The translations under genes and the position numbers were made by a program. Source: Moraxella sp. ZY210820 (lineage in GTDB: Bacteria; Pseudomonadota; Gammaproteobacteria; Pseudomonadales; Moraxellaceae). Taken from it: DNA of 64,000 bases. Below are positions 51,711-64,000 of the stretch, piece after piece. The DNA is taken from contig NZ_CP089978.1 of NCBI RefSeq assembly GCF_030674635.1, positions 558,001 to 622,000 on the forward strand, given 5' to 3'. The notes below the pieces were generated by a model that had not been told where the DNA came from, did not search any database, and saw nothing but the letters and a program-made list of their open reading frames with translations. Within the stretch, counting starts at the first letter, position 1. The number at the start of each line of letters is the position of its first letter.

Positions 51711-52493
51711 GGAAAATACTCCGAATAAAGTTTAAATTGATTATGCATTTAGGCATAATGTCTTGCGATGGATATATGATATAAAATAAAAATTAGCTAA
51801 AAATTAGTGTGATGTAATAAAATGTGAACATTGAATGATGATAATCATCAAGTAAATGAACAATATTGGCTATGACTGTATAATCTTGCAGAGTAATCAC
51901 ATAAGTGATTTAACTTATTGAGTTTATTAAATTATTTTTAAATATAATAATTTATTAAAAATCAATATTTTATATTATTTATTAGATTGCTCTGGCTTTT
52001 TATGATTTAAATAAAGTTGTAAGTTATTTTTGTATTATAATCTTTTGTATAAAGTTAAACTTAAAAATAGGTGTATCAATAATGAATAATTTATCAGAAC
52101 AATATCAACAGTATCATAAACTATTACATTTGCGGTTGTTTTTTATTGTAAGCCATATTTTGTGCTTTTTTGTAGCAATTATATTTTTAAATCTTTAGAT
52201 ATTTTTGTGTTGGATAATTTATGCTTATATTTCAACATTTATCTTTTTTGCAAAAGATATTTGCCCGTTTTGCAAACAAAGTTTTTTTCTTTATGCCCAA
52301 TCTCGTGTGGGGTTTGAGCATAGTTTTCTTTTTCCTTGTCAATGTATCAACTGCAAAATGCCACACAACAAAAATTCCAATGATGAAACATCTTCCTAAC
52401 TGTATAATTATCATAAAATATGCTATAATTCGCTACCATTTAAAGTTAAATTTTTGCTAATTTTGCCGAGTGTCGGCGATTTAAGGAGCTTAC
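51711..52493. other. 783-bp intergenic region before gyrA
   Basis: Mostly AT-rich and without clear genes, apart from the small frame at 52082. A TATAAT at 52424-52429 precedes gyrA by about 65 bp and is the likely -10 element; the -35 region is weak. Two overlapping frames at 52205-52460 are Phe-rich and run into the presumed gyrA promoter, so they are not called. Confidence 0.5.
52082..52198 (+). CDS. Possible 38-residue single-span membrane protein
   Basis: ATG with TAGG about ten bases upstream and a TATAAT-like sequence about 45 bp before it. The peptide starts with a polar helix (MNNLSEQYQQYHKLLHLR) and ends in one hydrophobic helix (LFFIVSHILCFFVAIIFLNL). The layout is that of small membrane regulators, but nothing confirms expression or family. 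Confidence 0.35.
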   Translation: MNNLSEQYQQYHKLLHLRLFFIVSHILCFFVAIIFLNL

Positions 52494-55178
52494 ATGAGCG
52501 TATCGGAAATTCGCCCTATTGCGATTGAAGATGAGTTAAAAAATTCCTATCTTGATTATGCCATGAGCGTGATTGTTTCTCGTGCCTTGCCAGATGTGCG
52601 AGATGGTCTCAAGCCTGTACATCGCCGTGTGTTATACGCTATGCACGAACTGGGCAATGATTATAATAAGCCTTATAAAAAGTCCGCTCGTGTGGTCGGT
52701 GATGTGATAGGTAAATATCACCCACATGGTGATATTGCGGTGTATGATACCATTGTGCGTATGGCACAAGATTTTAGTTTACGTTATTTGCTGGTCGATG
52801 GACAAGGGAATTTTGGTTCGGTTGATGGTGATAGTCCAGCGGCGATGCGTTACACTGAAATTCGTATGCAAAAAATCACCCATGATTTACTATCAGATTT
52901 GGATAAAGACACGGTTGATTGGGAAGATAACTACGATGGTTCAGAAAAAATCCCAGAAGTGTTACCAACACGTATTCCAAATTTATTAGTCAATGGTTCA
53001 GCAGGGATTGCAGTTGGTATGGCAACCAATATGGCACCGCATAATATGACGGAGGTGGTCAATGCTTGTCTTGCTTATGTGGATAATCCACACATTAGCG
53101 TTGAAGGGTTGATGCAACATATTTCAGGGCCTGATTTTCCGACAGGCGGTGTGATTTATGGTAAATCAGGCATTGTTGATGCCTATCGTACAGGCAAAGG
53201 ACGCTTGCATATTCGTGGCAAATATCACTTAGAGCAAGATGAAAAAACAGGTCGAACAGTCATCGTCTTTACTGAAATTCCATATCAGGTGAATAAAGCG
53301 AAAGCGATTGAGCGTATCGCTGAACTAGTAAAAGAAAAGAAACTTGAAGGCATTTCATTATTACAAGATGAATCGGATAAAGAAGGTATGCGAATTGCCA
53401 TTTATCTGAAACATGGTGAAAATGCTGAAGTGATTGTTAATAATTTATTCCAAAATACACAATTAGAAACCAGTTTTAGCATTAATATGGTCTGTCTCGA
53501 TAAAGGACAACCTAAATTGATGAATTTAAAAGATATTATTTCTGCATTTATTCATCATCGTCAAGAAGTGGTTACACGCCGTACCTTGTTTGAATTACGC
53601 AAAGCACGTGAGCGTGGACATATTTTAGAAGGTTTGACGGTTGCGATTTCTAATGTAGATGAGATTATCGAAACCATTAAAACATCAGCCAATCCAACCG
53701 AAGCCCGTGAGCGTTTGTTGGCGGGAGAATGGCAAGCAGGCGGTGTGTTATCATTATTGGAAAAAGCGGGACAGCAATCGATTCGCCCTGATGTGATTGA
53801 AGATGAAGACCCAAATCGTCCATTTGGAGTAAGTGGTGCGATTTATCGCTTATCACCAGCTCAAGTGCAAGCGATTTTAGAGTTACGTTTACATCGTTTG
53901 ACAGGTTTAGAGCAAGATAAATTACAAGCAGAATATTTAGAAATTTTAGCGGAAATTCAACATCTTGAAGCGATTTTAAGTGATTTTAACTTGTTGATGA
54001 ATATTATCCGTGAAGAACTTGCAGAAGTCATTCAACAATATGGCGATGTTCGCCGTACAGAAATTATCGAATCTCGTGTCGATTTTAGCCGTGAAGATTT
54101 AATTCCTGAAGAACAGGTTGTTTTAACCGTTTCACAAACAGGTTATGCAAAAACACAACCATTATCAGACTATCAAGCACAACGCCGTGGCGGACGTGGC
54201 AAGTCTGCAACATCAATGAAAGAAGATGATTATATTCAACATTTGATTGTGGCATCGAACCATGCAACGGTATTGTGTTTTACCAATGTGGGTAAAGTGT
54301 ATCGCTTAAAAGTCTATGAAGTGCCGATTGCATCTCGTGGGGCAAAAGGTCGTCCAATGGTAAATTTATTACCACTTGATGCCAATGAAAGCATTACTGC
54401 GATTTTACCTGTTAAAGATTTCCCAGAAAATCATTATGTGTTTATGGCAACTGCGTCAGGTACAGTAAAACGTGTGGAATTAGAACAATTTAGCAATGTT
54501 CGTTCCAATGGTTTGCGTGCCTTAGAATTGGCTGATGGCGATACTTTAATCGGCGTTGCGATTACTGACGGTCAGCAACAAATTATGTTGTTTAGTAATG
54601 AAGGTAAGGCGATTCGTTTTGCCGAAACCGATGTGCGTGCGATGGGACGTACAGCAAAAGGCGTGCGTGGTATGCGTGTAACCTTGTCTGTGGGTGCGGT
54701 TGATGGTGAAGATGTCGAAGTTGATGATGATATCAACGAGCAAGATGATGGCGAAGAAAACAGCAATATCATTAGTCGTATTGTGTCGCTTGTGGTTGTA
54801 CCTGAAACTGGGGAAGTGTTATGTGCAAGTGCCAATGGTTATGGTAAACGTACTCCTGTTGATGATTTCCCAACCAAAAAACGTGGCGGTAAAGGTGTAA
54901 TTGCTATTAAGACTAGCGAGCGTAATGGTGAATTAGTCGGTGCAGTTGCAATTGATGAAAGCAAAGAAATGTTGTTGATTTCTGATGGCGGAACATTGGT
55001 ACGTACACGTGCATCAGAAGTGGCAACCGCAGGGCGTAATACACAAGGTGTACGCTTAATTCGCTTGGCAGATGATGAAACGCTAGTCGGTGTGGTATCG
55101 ATTGAAGCTGTGGAAAATGATGACAATAGCGATGAAATTGATGAAGCTATTGAACAGCAAGATGGTGCAACAGAATAA
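52494..55178 (+). CDS. gyrA: GyrA, DNA gyrase subunit A, with Ile at the quinolone-resistance serine position
   Basis: 894 residues. The breakage-reunion domain has catalytic Tyr120 in [10 protein letters not shown], and the C-terminal beta-pinwheel has the GyrA box QRRGGRG, which distinguishes it from ParC. The C-terminus is acidic, ending EQQDGATE. In the quinolone-resistance-determining region the protein reads [11 protein letters not shown]: residue 81 (Ser83 in E. coli, Ser81 in Acinetobacter baumannii) is Ile, codon ATT at 52734-52736. Asp85 (E. coli Asp87) is retained. The gene is otherwise normal and has its own terminator. Confidence 0.97.
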   Translation: MSVSEIRPIAIEDELKNSYLDYAMSVIVSRALPDVRDGLKPVHRRVLYAMHELGNDYNKPYKKSARVVGDVIGKYHPHGDIAVYDTIVRMAQDFSLRYLLVDGQGNFGSVDGDSPAAMRYTEIRMQKITHDLLSDLDKDTVDWEDNYDGSEKIPEVLPTRIPNLLVNGSAGIAVGMATNMAPHNMTEVVNACLAYVDNPHISVEGLMQHISGPDFPTGGVIYGKSGIVDAYRTGKGRLHIRGKYHLEQDEKTGRTVIVFTEIPYQVNKAKAIERIAELVKEKKLEGISLLQDESDKEGMRIAIYLKHGENAEVIVNNLFQNTQLETSFSINMVCLDKGQPKLMNLKDIISAFIHHRQEVVTRRTLFELRKARERGHILEGLTVAISNVDEIIETIKTSANPTEARERLLAGEWQAGGVLSLLEKAGQQSIRPDVIEDEDPNRPFGVSGAIYRLSPAQVQAILELRLHRLTGLEQDKLQAEYLEILAEIQHLEAILSDFNLLMNIIREELAEVIQQYGDVRRTEIIESRVDFSREDLIPEEQVVLTVSQTGYAKTQPLSDYQAQRRGGRGKSATSMKEDDYIQHLIVASNHATVLCFTNVGKVYRLKVYEVPIASRGAKGRPMVNLLPLDANESITAILPVKDFPENHYVFMATASGTVKRVELEQFSNVRSNGLRALELADGDTLIGVAITDGQQQIMLFSNEGKAIRFAETDVRAMGRTAKGVRGMRVTLSVGAVDGEDVEVDDDINEQDDGEENSNIISRIVSLVVVPETGEVLCASANGYGKRTPVDDFPTKKRGGKGVIAIKTSERNGELVGAVAIDESKEMLLISDGGTLVRTRASEVATAGRNTQGVRLIRLADDETLVGVVSIEAVENDDNSDEIDEAIEQQDGATE

Positions 55179-55185
55179 ATAATGA

Positions 55186-55219
55186 AAATAAACCCTAAAT
55201 TTTGATTTAGGGTTTATTT
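55186..55219 (+). terminator. Terminator of gyrA
   Basis: Perfect 15-bp stem AAATAAACCCTAAAT with its complement around TTTG, followed by T-rich sequence. Confidence 0.9.
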
Positions 55220-55250
55220 TGTGATATTAATGATGTTATGGAGATTATTG

Positions 55251-55280
55251 TGTAGGGGCGAAATATTTTTCGCCCTTATA
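55251..55280. repeat. TGTAGGGGCG palindromic repeat, copy 3
   Basis: TGTAGGGGCGAAATATTTTT then CGCCCTTATA, a shorter copy of the palindrome at 37121 and 51216, lying between the gyrA terminator and the MFS gene. Flanks shared by the other two copies are not conserved here. Confidence 0.65.
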
Positions 55281-55309
55281 ATTTTTAATTTTTATTGATG
55301 GATTATTGT

Positions 55310-56515
55310 ATGTCCAAAACATCTATTGTACTCATTTTTATGGCAGGTATTATTTTATGGATCACGTCTGGCGTACGAATGTCCTTAGGATTATTTGTCA
55401 AGCCGATGGAAAGTATCACCTTAGATATTGTTTCAATTAGCTTTGCTCTTGCAGTTTGTCAGTTAATGTGGGGCATTGCCCAACCGATTGCAGGTGCATT
55501 AGGCGATAAATTTGGTGCGAGATGGGTCTTAATATCAGGGACAATTTTACTCATTTTAGGCTGTGCCTTAACGCCATTTTTAGCTACACCATTGGGTTTA
55601 ATTTTTAGCATTGGTTTATTGATTGCTTTTGGTACTGGAGCAGGCAGTTTTTCTCTGTTGATGGGGCAAGTTGCCAATCGTATTGAACCACAATATCGTG
55701 GTGTGGCATCAGGGATTATCAATGCAAGTTCATCTTTTGGGCAATTTAGTTTTGCCTTAATGTTACAACCCTTGATTGCATGGCGTTTTACAGGTTGGCA
55801 AGGAGCAATGTGGGCGATGGCTGGTATTTCCTTATTGATGTTTCCTGTGGCGTGGTGGATTACTCGTGGGCAACATCAAACGCTAAGCCCATCACAAACG
55901 ACAACGCCACAAACAGCAGAGCAGAGTTTAGGGGAAACCGTTAAAATTGCCTTAAAAGATAAAAGTTATTTATTGATTCATTTAGCATTTTTTACTTGCG
56001 GATTTCATATCGCATTTTTGGCAACCCATTTACCGATGGAAATTACCTTAGCAGGCTTAAAGGAAAATGTTGCATCATGGTCATTGGCATTGATTGGATT
56101 ATCCAATGTGATTGGGAGTTTATTTATTGGTTGGTGTGTGGGGCATTATCGCAGTAAATATATTTTATTTTGGATGTACTTAAGCCGAGCAGTGATGATA
56201 GCGATATTTTTAATCGCACCAAAAACCACCATGACTTTTTATATTTTTGCCATTGCTTTGGGTTTAACATGGTTAGCCACTGTACCACCAACAGCAAGTG
56301 CAGTAGGGAAATTATTTGGTGTACGTTATTTGGCAACTCTGTTTGGTTTGACCTTGGTGAGTCATCAAATTGGGGCATTTTTCGGAGCATATTTTGGCGG
56401 TTTAGCCATTCAACAATTTGGTGATTATCAGTTGATGTGGTATGCCGATATTATTTTAGCGGTATTGGCAGGGGTGGCAAATTTACCAATTCGAGAACCG
56501 AAGATTGAAAAATGA
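55310..56515 (+). CDS. MFS transporter
   Basis: About 401 residues with twelve hydrophobic helices and a central charged loop (about 185-210). The MFS motif A-like GDKFGARW lies between helices 2 and 3, and WGIAQPIAGALGDKFGARWVLISG resembles the oxalate/formate antiporter and monocarboxylate-type families. Substrate unknown. The frame opens at a TTG (55295) and ATG (55298); ATG at 55310 is preferred because TGATGGA lies seven bases upstream. Confidence 0.85.
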   Translation: MSKTSIVLIFMAGIILWITSGVRMSLGLFVKPMESITLDIVSISFALAVCQLMWGIAQPIAGALGDKFGARWVLISGTILLILGCALTPFLATPLGLIFSIGLLIAFGTGAGSFSLLMGQVANRIEPQYRGVASGIINASSSFGQFSFALMLQPLIAWRFTGWQGAMWAMAGISLLMFPVAWWITRGQHQTLSPSQTTTPQTAEQSLGETVKIALKDKSYLLIHLAFFTCGFHIAFLATHLPMEITLAGLKENVASWSLALIGLSNVIGSLFIGWCVGHYRSKYILFWMYLSRAVMIAIFLIAPKTTMTFYIFAIALGLTWLATVPPTASAVGKLFGVRYLATLFGLTLVSHQIGAFFGAYFGGLAIQQFGDYQLMWYADIILAVLAGVANLPIREPKIEK

Positions 56516-56597
56516 TGATTTTGAATAGATTTTTATTATATTTGTTTAAATATCGCTCTATTAAATTAAAAATAATGAAGATATTTTAAAAAAAAGT

Positions 56598-56626
56598 TTG
56601 ACAAAGGTTTGAGTTGTGTCTATAAT
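56598..56626 (+). promoter_or_regulatory. rrn operon promoter
   Basis: TTGACA and TATAAT, both perfect consensus, with a 17-bp spacer, about 330 bp before 16S. A preceding A-tract (about 56587-56594) could act as an UP element. Confidence 0.9.
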
Positions 56627-56961
56627 ACACATCTATCGCAAGATGATAATATTTTGAATTTAAATTAAATATTGATTTTAAGTATTTATGTTTATAAGAT
56701 ATTATCTTATAAATTTGTGATAGTAATAATCAACAATTGAAGAGATGGTTGATAATTCATTAAGAGAGATAGAAGAACAACTTGTGTGGATTTTTGCTAT
56801 TATTGGATGGATTTTTATATTTTAAATTGAATATAAAGTTCATTTGATTTGGTAGAAATTGACTCGAGATTTATTTGAGCGAAAATTTTGCTAGTGATTG
56901 AATGGGCGAATTGGTATTTGTTGTTATGTTTATGATGATGAATGCTGATTAAGAATGAATT
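56627..56961 (+). other. rrn leader
   Basis: Transcribed spacer before 16S. The stretch 56774-56790 (AGAACAACTTGTGTGGA) is complementary, with one bulge, to 58528-58546 after 16S, forming the long stem cut by RNase III. No protein gene is visible. Confidence 0.7.
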
Positions 56962-58494
<1,533 letters not shown>

Positions 58495-58565
58495 ACGAAA
58501 AAAAAGATTCGTTTGATGATAGTTAGAATCCACAACAAGTTGTTCTTCTGAAAGAGTTTATCTGA

Positions 58566-58642
<77 letters not shown>

Positions 58643-58708
58643 CTAATTGCAAGCACTTTAAAGTGCAAGTAGTTAAAAATATAGATGGTAAGATAAATGA
58701 AAAGCTAT

Positions 58709-58784
58709 GGGGACTTAGCTTAGTTGGTAGAGCGCCTGCTTTGCACGCAGGAGGTCAGGAGTTCGACTCTCCTAGTCTCCACCA
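58709..58784 (+). tRNA. tRNA-Ala (anticodon TGC)
   Basis: 76 nt in the 16S-23S spacer; acceptor GGGGACT/AGTCTCC contains the G3-U70 wobble that identifies alanine tRNAs; anticodon TGC; CCA encoded. Confidence 0.97.
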
Positions 58785-59230
58785 TAAGTGAGGAATAGCA
58801 AAGATTAATAATCTTAGTCCGAACACAAGATAAAAATCTATGATTTTTCTGTACGGTATAGATTAAATGATTTATTTGATTGAATAAATTAGTTATTATG
58901 TTATAATAATTAACTTATGCAATTAAGTTCACTAAGTAAAGAAATTAGTGAGTAATTAAAGCATAAAATTTAAGTGATACTGATGAGGTATTACAGTTTT
59001 ATAAGTGATAACACAGGTTAAAGCTATAAAACATCATTCATTAACAGCAAGAATTGAGTCTGAAAATAATTGTTCACTCAATAGATTGAAGTAGTCGTAA
59101 GATGAAAAGATTTAATTGAGGACTAGCAAAAACTGAATCAAGCGTTTTGGAATAGATTGTGTGACTTTAAGTTGAAAGAATGAATAGATATTTTAAAATA
59201 TTTATTTAAACGACAATTTGGGGTTGTATA
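58785..59230 (+). other. 16S-23S spacer, distal part
   Basis: 446 bp of AT-rich transcribed spacer with no further gene. Its end (59224-59236) pairs perfectly with 62115-62127 to form the 23S processing stem. Confidence 0.7.
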
Positions 59231-62122
<2,892 letters not shown>

Positions 62123-62234
62123 TACAACACCCAAGTTGTTGTATAAACACAATAATCCAAAATAAATGTGAAAACTTGATTCAGAAAATGCAATGAACAA
62201 AACAACTCAGCTCAATACTCGCTGTACCAGTTTC

Positions 62235-62348
62235 GTTGGCGACCATAGCAAGTGTGAACCACCTGATCCCTTCCCGAACTCAGAAGTGAAACCACTTAGC
62301 GCTGATGGTAGTGTGGTGTTAACCATGTGAGAGTAAGTCATCGCCAAC
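62235..62348 (+). rRNA. 5S ribosomal RNA
   Basis: About 114 nt. Ends GTTGGCGA and TCGCCAAC pair; the internal CCCGAACTCAGAAGTGAAAC loop is typical. Third rRNA of the operon. Confidence 0.95.
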
Positions 62349-62360
62349 TCCTTTTTAAAT

Positions 62361-62400
62361 AAAAACCTTCAATCAAATAAATAATGGTTGAAGGTTTTTT
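62361..62400 (+). terminator. Terminator of the rrn operon
   Basis: AAAACCTTCAATCA pairs with TGGTTGAAGGTTTT (one wobble), followed by TTATT. Confidence 0.85.
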
Positions 62401-62444
62401 ATTACATAAATTATTTGTATTCTTAATTATTTACTTTGGTAGAT

Positions 62445-62543
62445 TCAATTACCAGCTGCAACGCACTGAAAATCAGATTTTACCTTAAGAGGTGTTCTAA
62501 AACCTAGTACTTTTCGTGGTCTATTGTTCAAATAAGCTTCTAT
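62445..62543 (-). pseudogene. IS30-type transposase C-terminal fragment
   Basis: Minus strand reads IEAYLNNRPRKVLGFRTPLK, then VKSDFQCVAAGN and a stop at 62445. LNNRPRKVLGFRTP is the strongly conserved end of IS30-family transposases. Only about 30 residues remain; the fragment is cut where the IS630-type remnant begins. Confidence 0.75.
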
Positions 62544-62544
62544 C

Positions 62545-62779
62545 TGGAATGGATATTTTGTGTGAAATGGCACAGAGATTGGGGCATAAAGTCTTACCTC
62601 TAGCACCTTATTCTCCAGAACTTAATCCAATAGAACGGACATGGGCAAATATTAAGAGATACATGCGAAGTATTTTGTCTTGTGAACGTAATTTTATCGA
62701 TACGATAGTGTCCTATTTTATTTTAATTGACTATATTTGTTTGATTTTTGAACTAAATAAATCGAATAACTCATATTAA
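62545..62779 (+). pseudogene. IS630-type transposase C-terminal fragment
   Basis: Plus strand reads RLGHKVLPLAPYSPELNPIE, then RTWANIKRYMRSIL, the DDE_3 region containing the last catalytic glutamate of IS630-like transposases. The N-terminal DNA-binding and first catalytic aspartates are missing. The last 25 or so residues (ILIDYICLIFELNKSNNSY) probably run past the original end. Confidence 0.75.
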
Positions 62780-62865
62780 CCCCCAAAAGTGGAAACAGAG
62801 TGGAAAACTATACCAAAAAATACCGAGAAATACCGCAAAAAAACATAAAAGCCTAGCAATGCAAA

Positions 62866-62898
62866 ACCCCCAAGCTAGTATAGACTAGGCTTGGGGGC
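62866..62898. terminator. Strong stem-loop near the attachment site
   Basis: CCCCCAAGC-TAGT and ACTAGGCTTGGGGG form a GC-rich stem (one bulge) with T-rich sequence after it on the plus strand. No intact gene ends here now; it may belong to a lost integrase or element gene. Confidence 0.65.
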
Positions 62899-62918
62899 TA
62901 TATATTTTTTATGTTTTA

Positions 62919-62936
62919 AATTTGGCTCTCCCACCT
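62919..62936 (-). mobile_element. Candidate attachment core: copy of the tRNA-Asn 3' end
   Basis: AATTTGGCTCTCCCACCT is exactly the reverse complement of 25555-25572, the T-stem end, acceptor, CCA and 3' flank of tRNA-Asn. The copy is not part of a complete tRNA. A minus-strand 3' fragment implies that the matching intact tRNA-Asn lies on the minus strand to the right, beyond the window. Confidence 0.6.
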
Positions 62937-63073
62937 AGAGCCGATAAAGTAAATAAAAACAATAAGATAAAATAAATAAAGTGGAAATAAGTGGAACTAT
63001 ATTAAGCCAGTGCATAGGTCGGTTATCTTATATAGAAAATAAAAAACACTTTTCCGAGATGACTTCAAAAATA

Positions 63074-63347
63074 GGTTACTCAGGTTACTAAGACAAAAAA
63101 TAGTATTTAATGTATTGAAAAATAAGGATATTATATAAATTAGTAAAGGTTACAAATAGGTTACTATAAAGTTACTGGTAACTTATAATTTAGGTTACCA
63201 CTATCAGTTATTAAGATATTGATTTTAAATAATATTTAAAAAATAAGTTACTGAAGTAACTTAAGGTATCTTATTTAGAGTTACCTATAAAATATATTTA
63301 AATCAATGATTTAAGTCATAAAATATTTTACAGTAACTTCAGTAACC
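63074..63347. repeat. Cluster of twelve GTTAC/GTAAC repeats
   Basis: Eight GTTAC (63075, 63084, 63149, 63160, 63171, 63194, 63247, 63280) and four GTAAC (63178, 63256, 63333, 63342), mostly extended to GGTTACT or AGTAACY. Two pairs form palindromes: AAGTTAC-TG-GTAACTT (63169-63184) and AAGTTACT-GA-AGTAACTT (63245-63262). Looks like binding sites for a replication or regulatory protein. Confidence 0.6.
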
Positions 63348-63396
63348 TAATTTTCATCAGCATGAAACGTACTATCATTTTTTTGTTTTTCAAAAT

Positions 63397-63495
63397 TCAG
63401 CATGATACTGCATGATTTCGCATGAAATAAATTGGCTGTTTTTCTGTGTCCATCGCTACTATTGAGCAGGGCAAAGAAAACTCATGCACCTGCAT
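63397..63495 (-). CDS. Possible 32-residue reading frame in the prophage border
   Basis: ATG at 63495, TGA at 63397; peptide begins MQVHEFSLPCSIVAMDTEKQ and ends HAVSC. Short frames of this kind, rich in GCATGA-derived His/Cys codons, lie near prophage ends and sometimes belong to ash/Icd-like proteins. The match is weak and no ribosome-binding site is seen. Confidence 0.2.
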   Translation of the reverse strand: MQVHEFSLPCSIVAMDTEKQPIYFMRNHAVSC

Positions 63496-63581
63496 TTGTT
63501 TTTACACATTTAGTGTGCAGGTGTGGCGTGGAGACAACTGCGTTTGGGCGGACAGCTTTTGAGCAAATTTAGACAATAAAA

Positions 63582-63601
63582 AACCAGTGATAACACTGGT
63601 T
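63582..63601 (-). terminator. Terminator of the portal gene
   Basis: Perfect 8-bp stem AACCAGTG with CACTGGTT and a four-base loop; on the minus strand it is followed by TTTTTT. Confidence 0.85.
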
Positions 63602-63619
63602 AAGTTTATAGAAAAATAA

Positions 63620-64000
63620 TTATGTGGTGGTGGCGGTGGCGATGAGTGGGTACTCAGCAAAGCGGATAATCTCAATGCCGAGATAATCGTTTATTTGTTT
63701 GAACAGGTTTTGATAATGCACAATCTCATTGTAATAAAATACTTTGGCTGCTTTTTCGATGTCGCCGAACCCCCCAGCGTTTTGTGGGGTAACGCCTATT
63801 AACTGGGGCGGTGTGCGGTGTCCTGCGAGTTGGTCATCACGGCTTGCAATCTTGATATTATAAAATTCGTCTTTGGCTGCGACTTCGGCAATCGGAATAA
63901 CTTGCACGCCATCTTTTTTGCCGTTTGGCGTATAAATCAACAGGTTTTTAAAGTTGCCAGCTCCTTTTGATTGTTCAAGCGATTGCTCCAGAGCATCAAT
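63620..64000 (-). CDS. P2-type phage portal protein (C-terminal part)
   Basis: Minus-strand frame open from the window edge to the stop at 63620, about 126 residues. The motif set NGKKDGVQVIPIAEVAAKDE, RDDQLAGHRTPPQLIGVTPQ and GGFGDIEKAAKVFYYNE is characteristic of P2 gpQ/PBSX-type portal proteins, the dodecameric ring through which DNA enters the capsid. The N-terminal two thirds lie beyond the window. A terminator follows. It is GC-richer than the flanking repeats and shows that prophage DNA extends to the right. Confidence 0.88.
   Translation of the reverse strand: MDALEQSLEQSKGAGNFKNLLIYTPNGKKDGVQVIPIAEVAAKDEFYNIKIASRDDQLAGHRTPPQLIGVTPQNAGGFGDIEKAAKVFYYNEIVHYQNLFKQINDYLGIEIIRFAEYPLIATATTT

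Larger units (their letters stand above)
62788..62997 (+). repeat. Four AGTGGAA direct repeats around the tRNA-Asn-like core
   Basis: AGTGGAAA at 62788-62795, 62799-62806 and 62980-62987, and AGTGGAAC at 62990-62997. All have the same orientation: one pair left and one pair right of the 18-bp core at 62919. Such paired repeats are typical of integrase arm-binding sites. Confidence 0.5.
62998..63619. other. Repeat-rich non-coding prophage border
   Basis: 622 bp without a convincing gene. It contains the GTTAC/GTAAC field (63074-63347), three GCATGA repeats at 10-bp spacing (63400-63425) and an inverted repeat CACCTGCA/TGCAGGTG (63487-63494 and 63516-63523). The portal gene terminator (63582-63601) closes it. 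Confidence 0.6.

Noticed and set aside
52205..52460. Two overlapping Phe-rich frames (64 and 79 codons) before gyrA
   Set aside because: They overlap each other, have biased low-complexity composition and run into the presumed gyrA promoter; no family resemblance.
52494..55178. Assignment as parC instead of gyrA
   Set aside because: A full GyrA box (QRRGGRG) and the 894-residue length with acidic tail indicate GyrA.
62516..62548. Upstream extension of the IS630-type frame (from a GTG)
   Set aside because: This part is the reverse strand of the IS30-type fragment; the extension is an accident of the junction.

Overview
The window is a stretch of strongly AT-rich bacterial chromosome. Its 16S gene, the CarO-type outer membrane protein, the LysR-DoxX-pirin cluster and the tgt-yajC-secD-secF order all point to a gammaproteobacterium of the family Moraxellaceae, most likely Acinetobacter or a close relative. 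The species is not assigned. Most of the first 62.4 kb is conserved core genome; the accessory DNA is a small rhs remnant near 29.0-29.9 kb, a family of short palindromic repeats, and the region after the rRNA operon.

Layout. 1-17 kb is mostly minus strand: ribF (partial), a TRIC/UPF0126 membrane protein, the tgt-yajC-secDF operon for queuosine tRNA modification and protein export, a His/Met-rich outer membrane protein with a DUF2946-like partner, ftsK, ogt, rpe, hpt, then ettA (plus), epmA and pdxB. 17-25 kb is xerC and the complete F1Fo ATP synthase operon atpIBEFHAGDC. 25.4-29 kb holds tRNA-Leu(CAA) and tRNA-Asn, a gamma-carbonic anhydrase-like protein, an FMN reductase, and pirin/DoxX divergent from a LysR regulator. 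29-30 kb is an rhs tip fragment with two small proteins. 30-32 kb is leuA with a previously unannotated leucine-rich leader peptide upstream. 32-39 kb has a BioH-like esterase, dapD, carO, a rubredoxin, hisA, an EamA exporter, rlmB and a DegV protein. 39-47 kb runs tpiA-secG-tRNA-Leu(GAG)-two tRNA-fMet-rimP-nusA-infB-rbfA, the classic metY/nusA translation operon. 47-56.5 kb has the metNIQ methionine importer, a rhomboid protease, nfuA, a PepSY protein, gyrA and an MFS transporter. 56.6-62.4 kb is one complete rRNA operon (16S, tRNA-Ile, tRNA-Ala, 23S, 5S).

After the 5S terminator the DNA changes character. Remains of an IS30-type and an IS630-type transposase abut each other. They are followed by an 18-bp copy of the 3' end of tRNA-Asn flanked by short direct repeats, a 0.3-kb field of GTTAC/GTAAC repeats, and the end of a P2-type portal gene running off the right edge. 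This looks like the border of a prophage integrated at a tRNA-Asn gene.

Points most worth a second look: the leuA leader peptide with a probably leaderless start; SecG with a C-terminal tail of about 240 residues; isoleucine at the quinolone-resistance serine of GyrA; the rhs remnant; the TGTAGGGGCG palindromic repeats, one copy with terminal inverted repeats; and the prophage-border architecture. No CRISPR array was seen.
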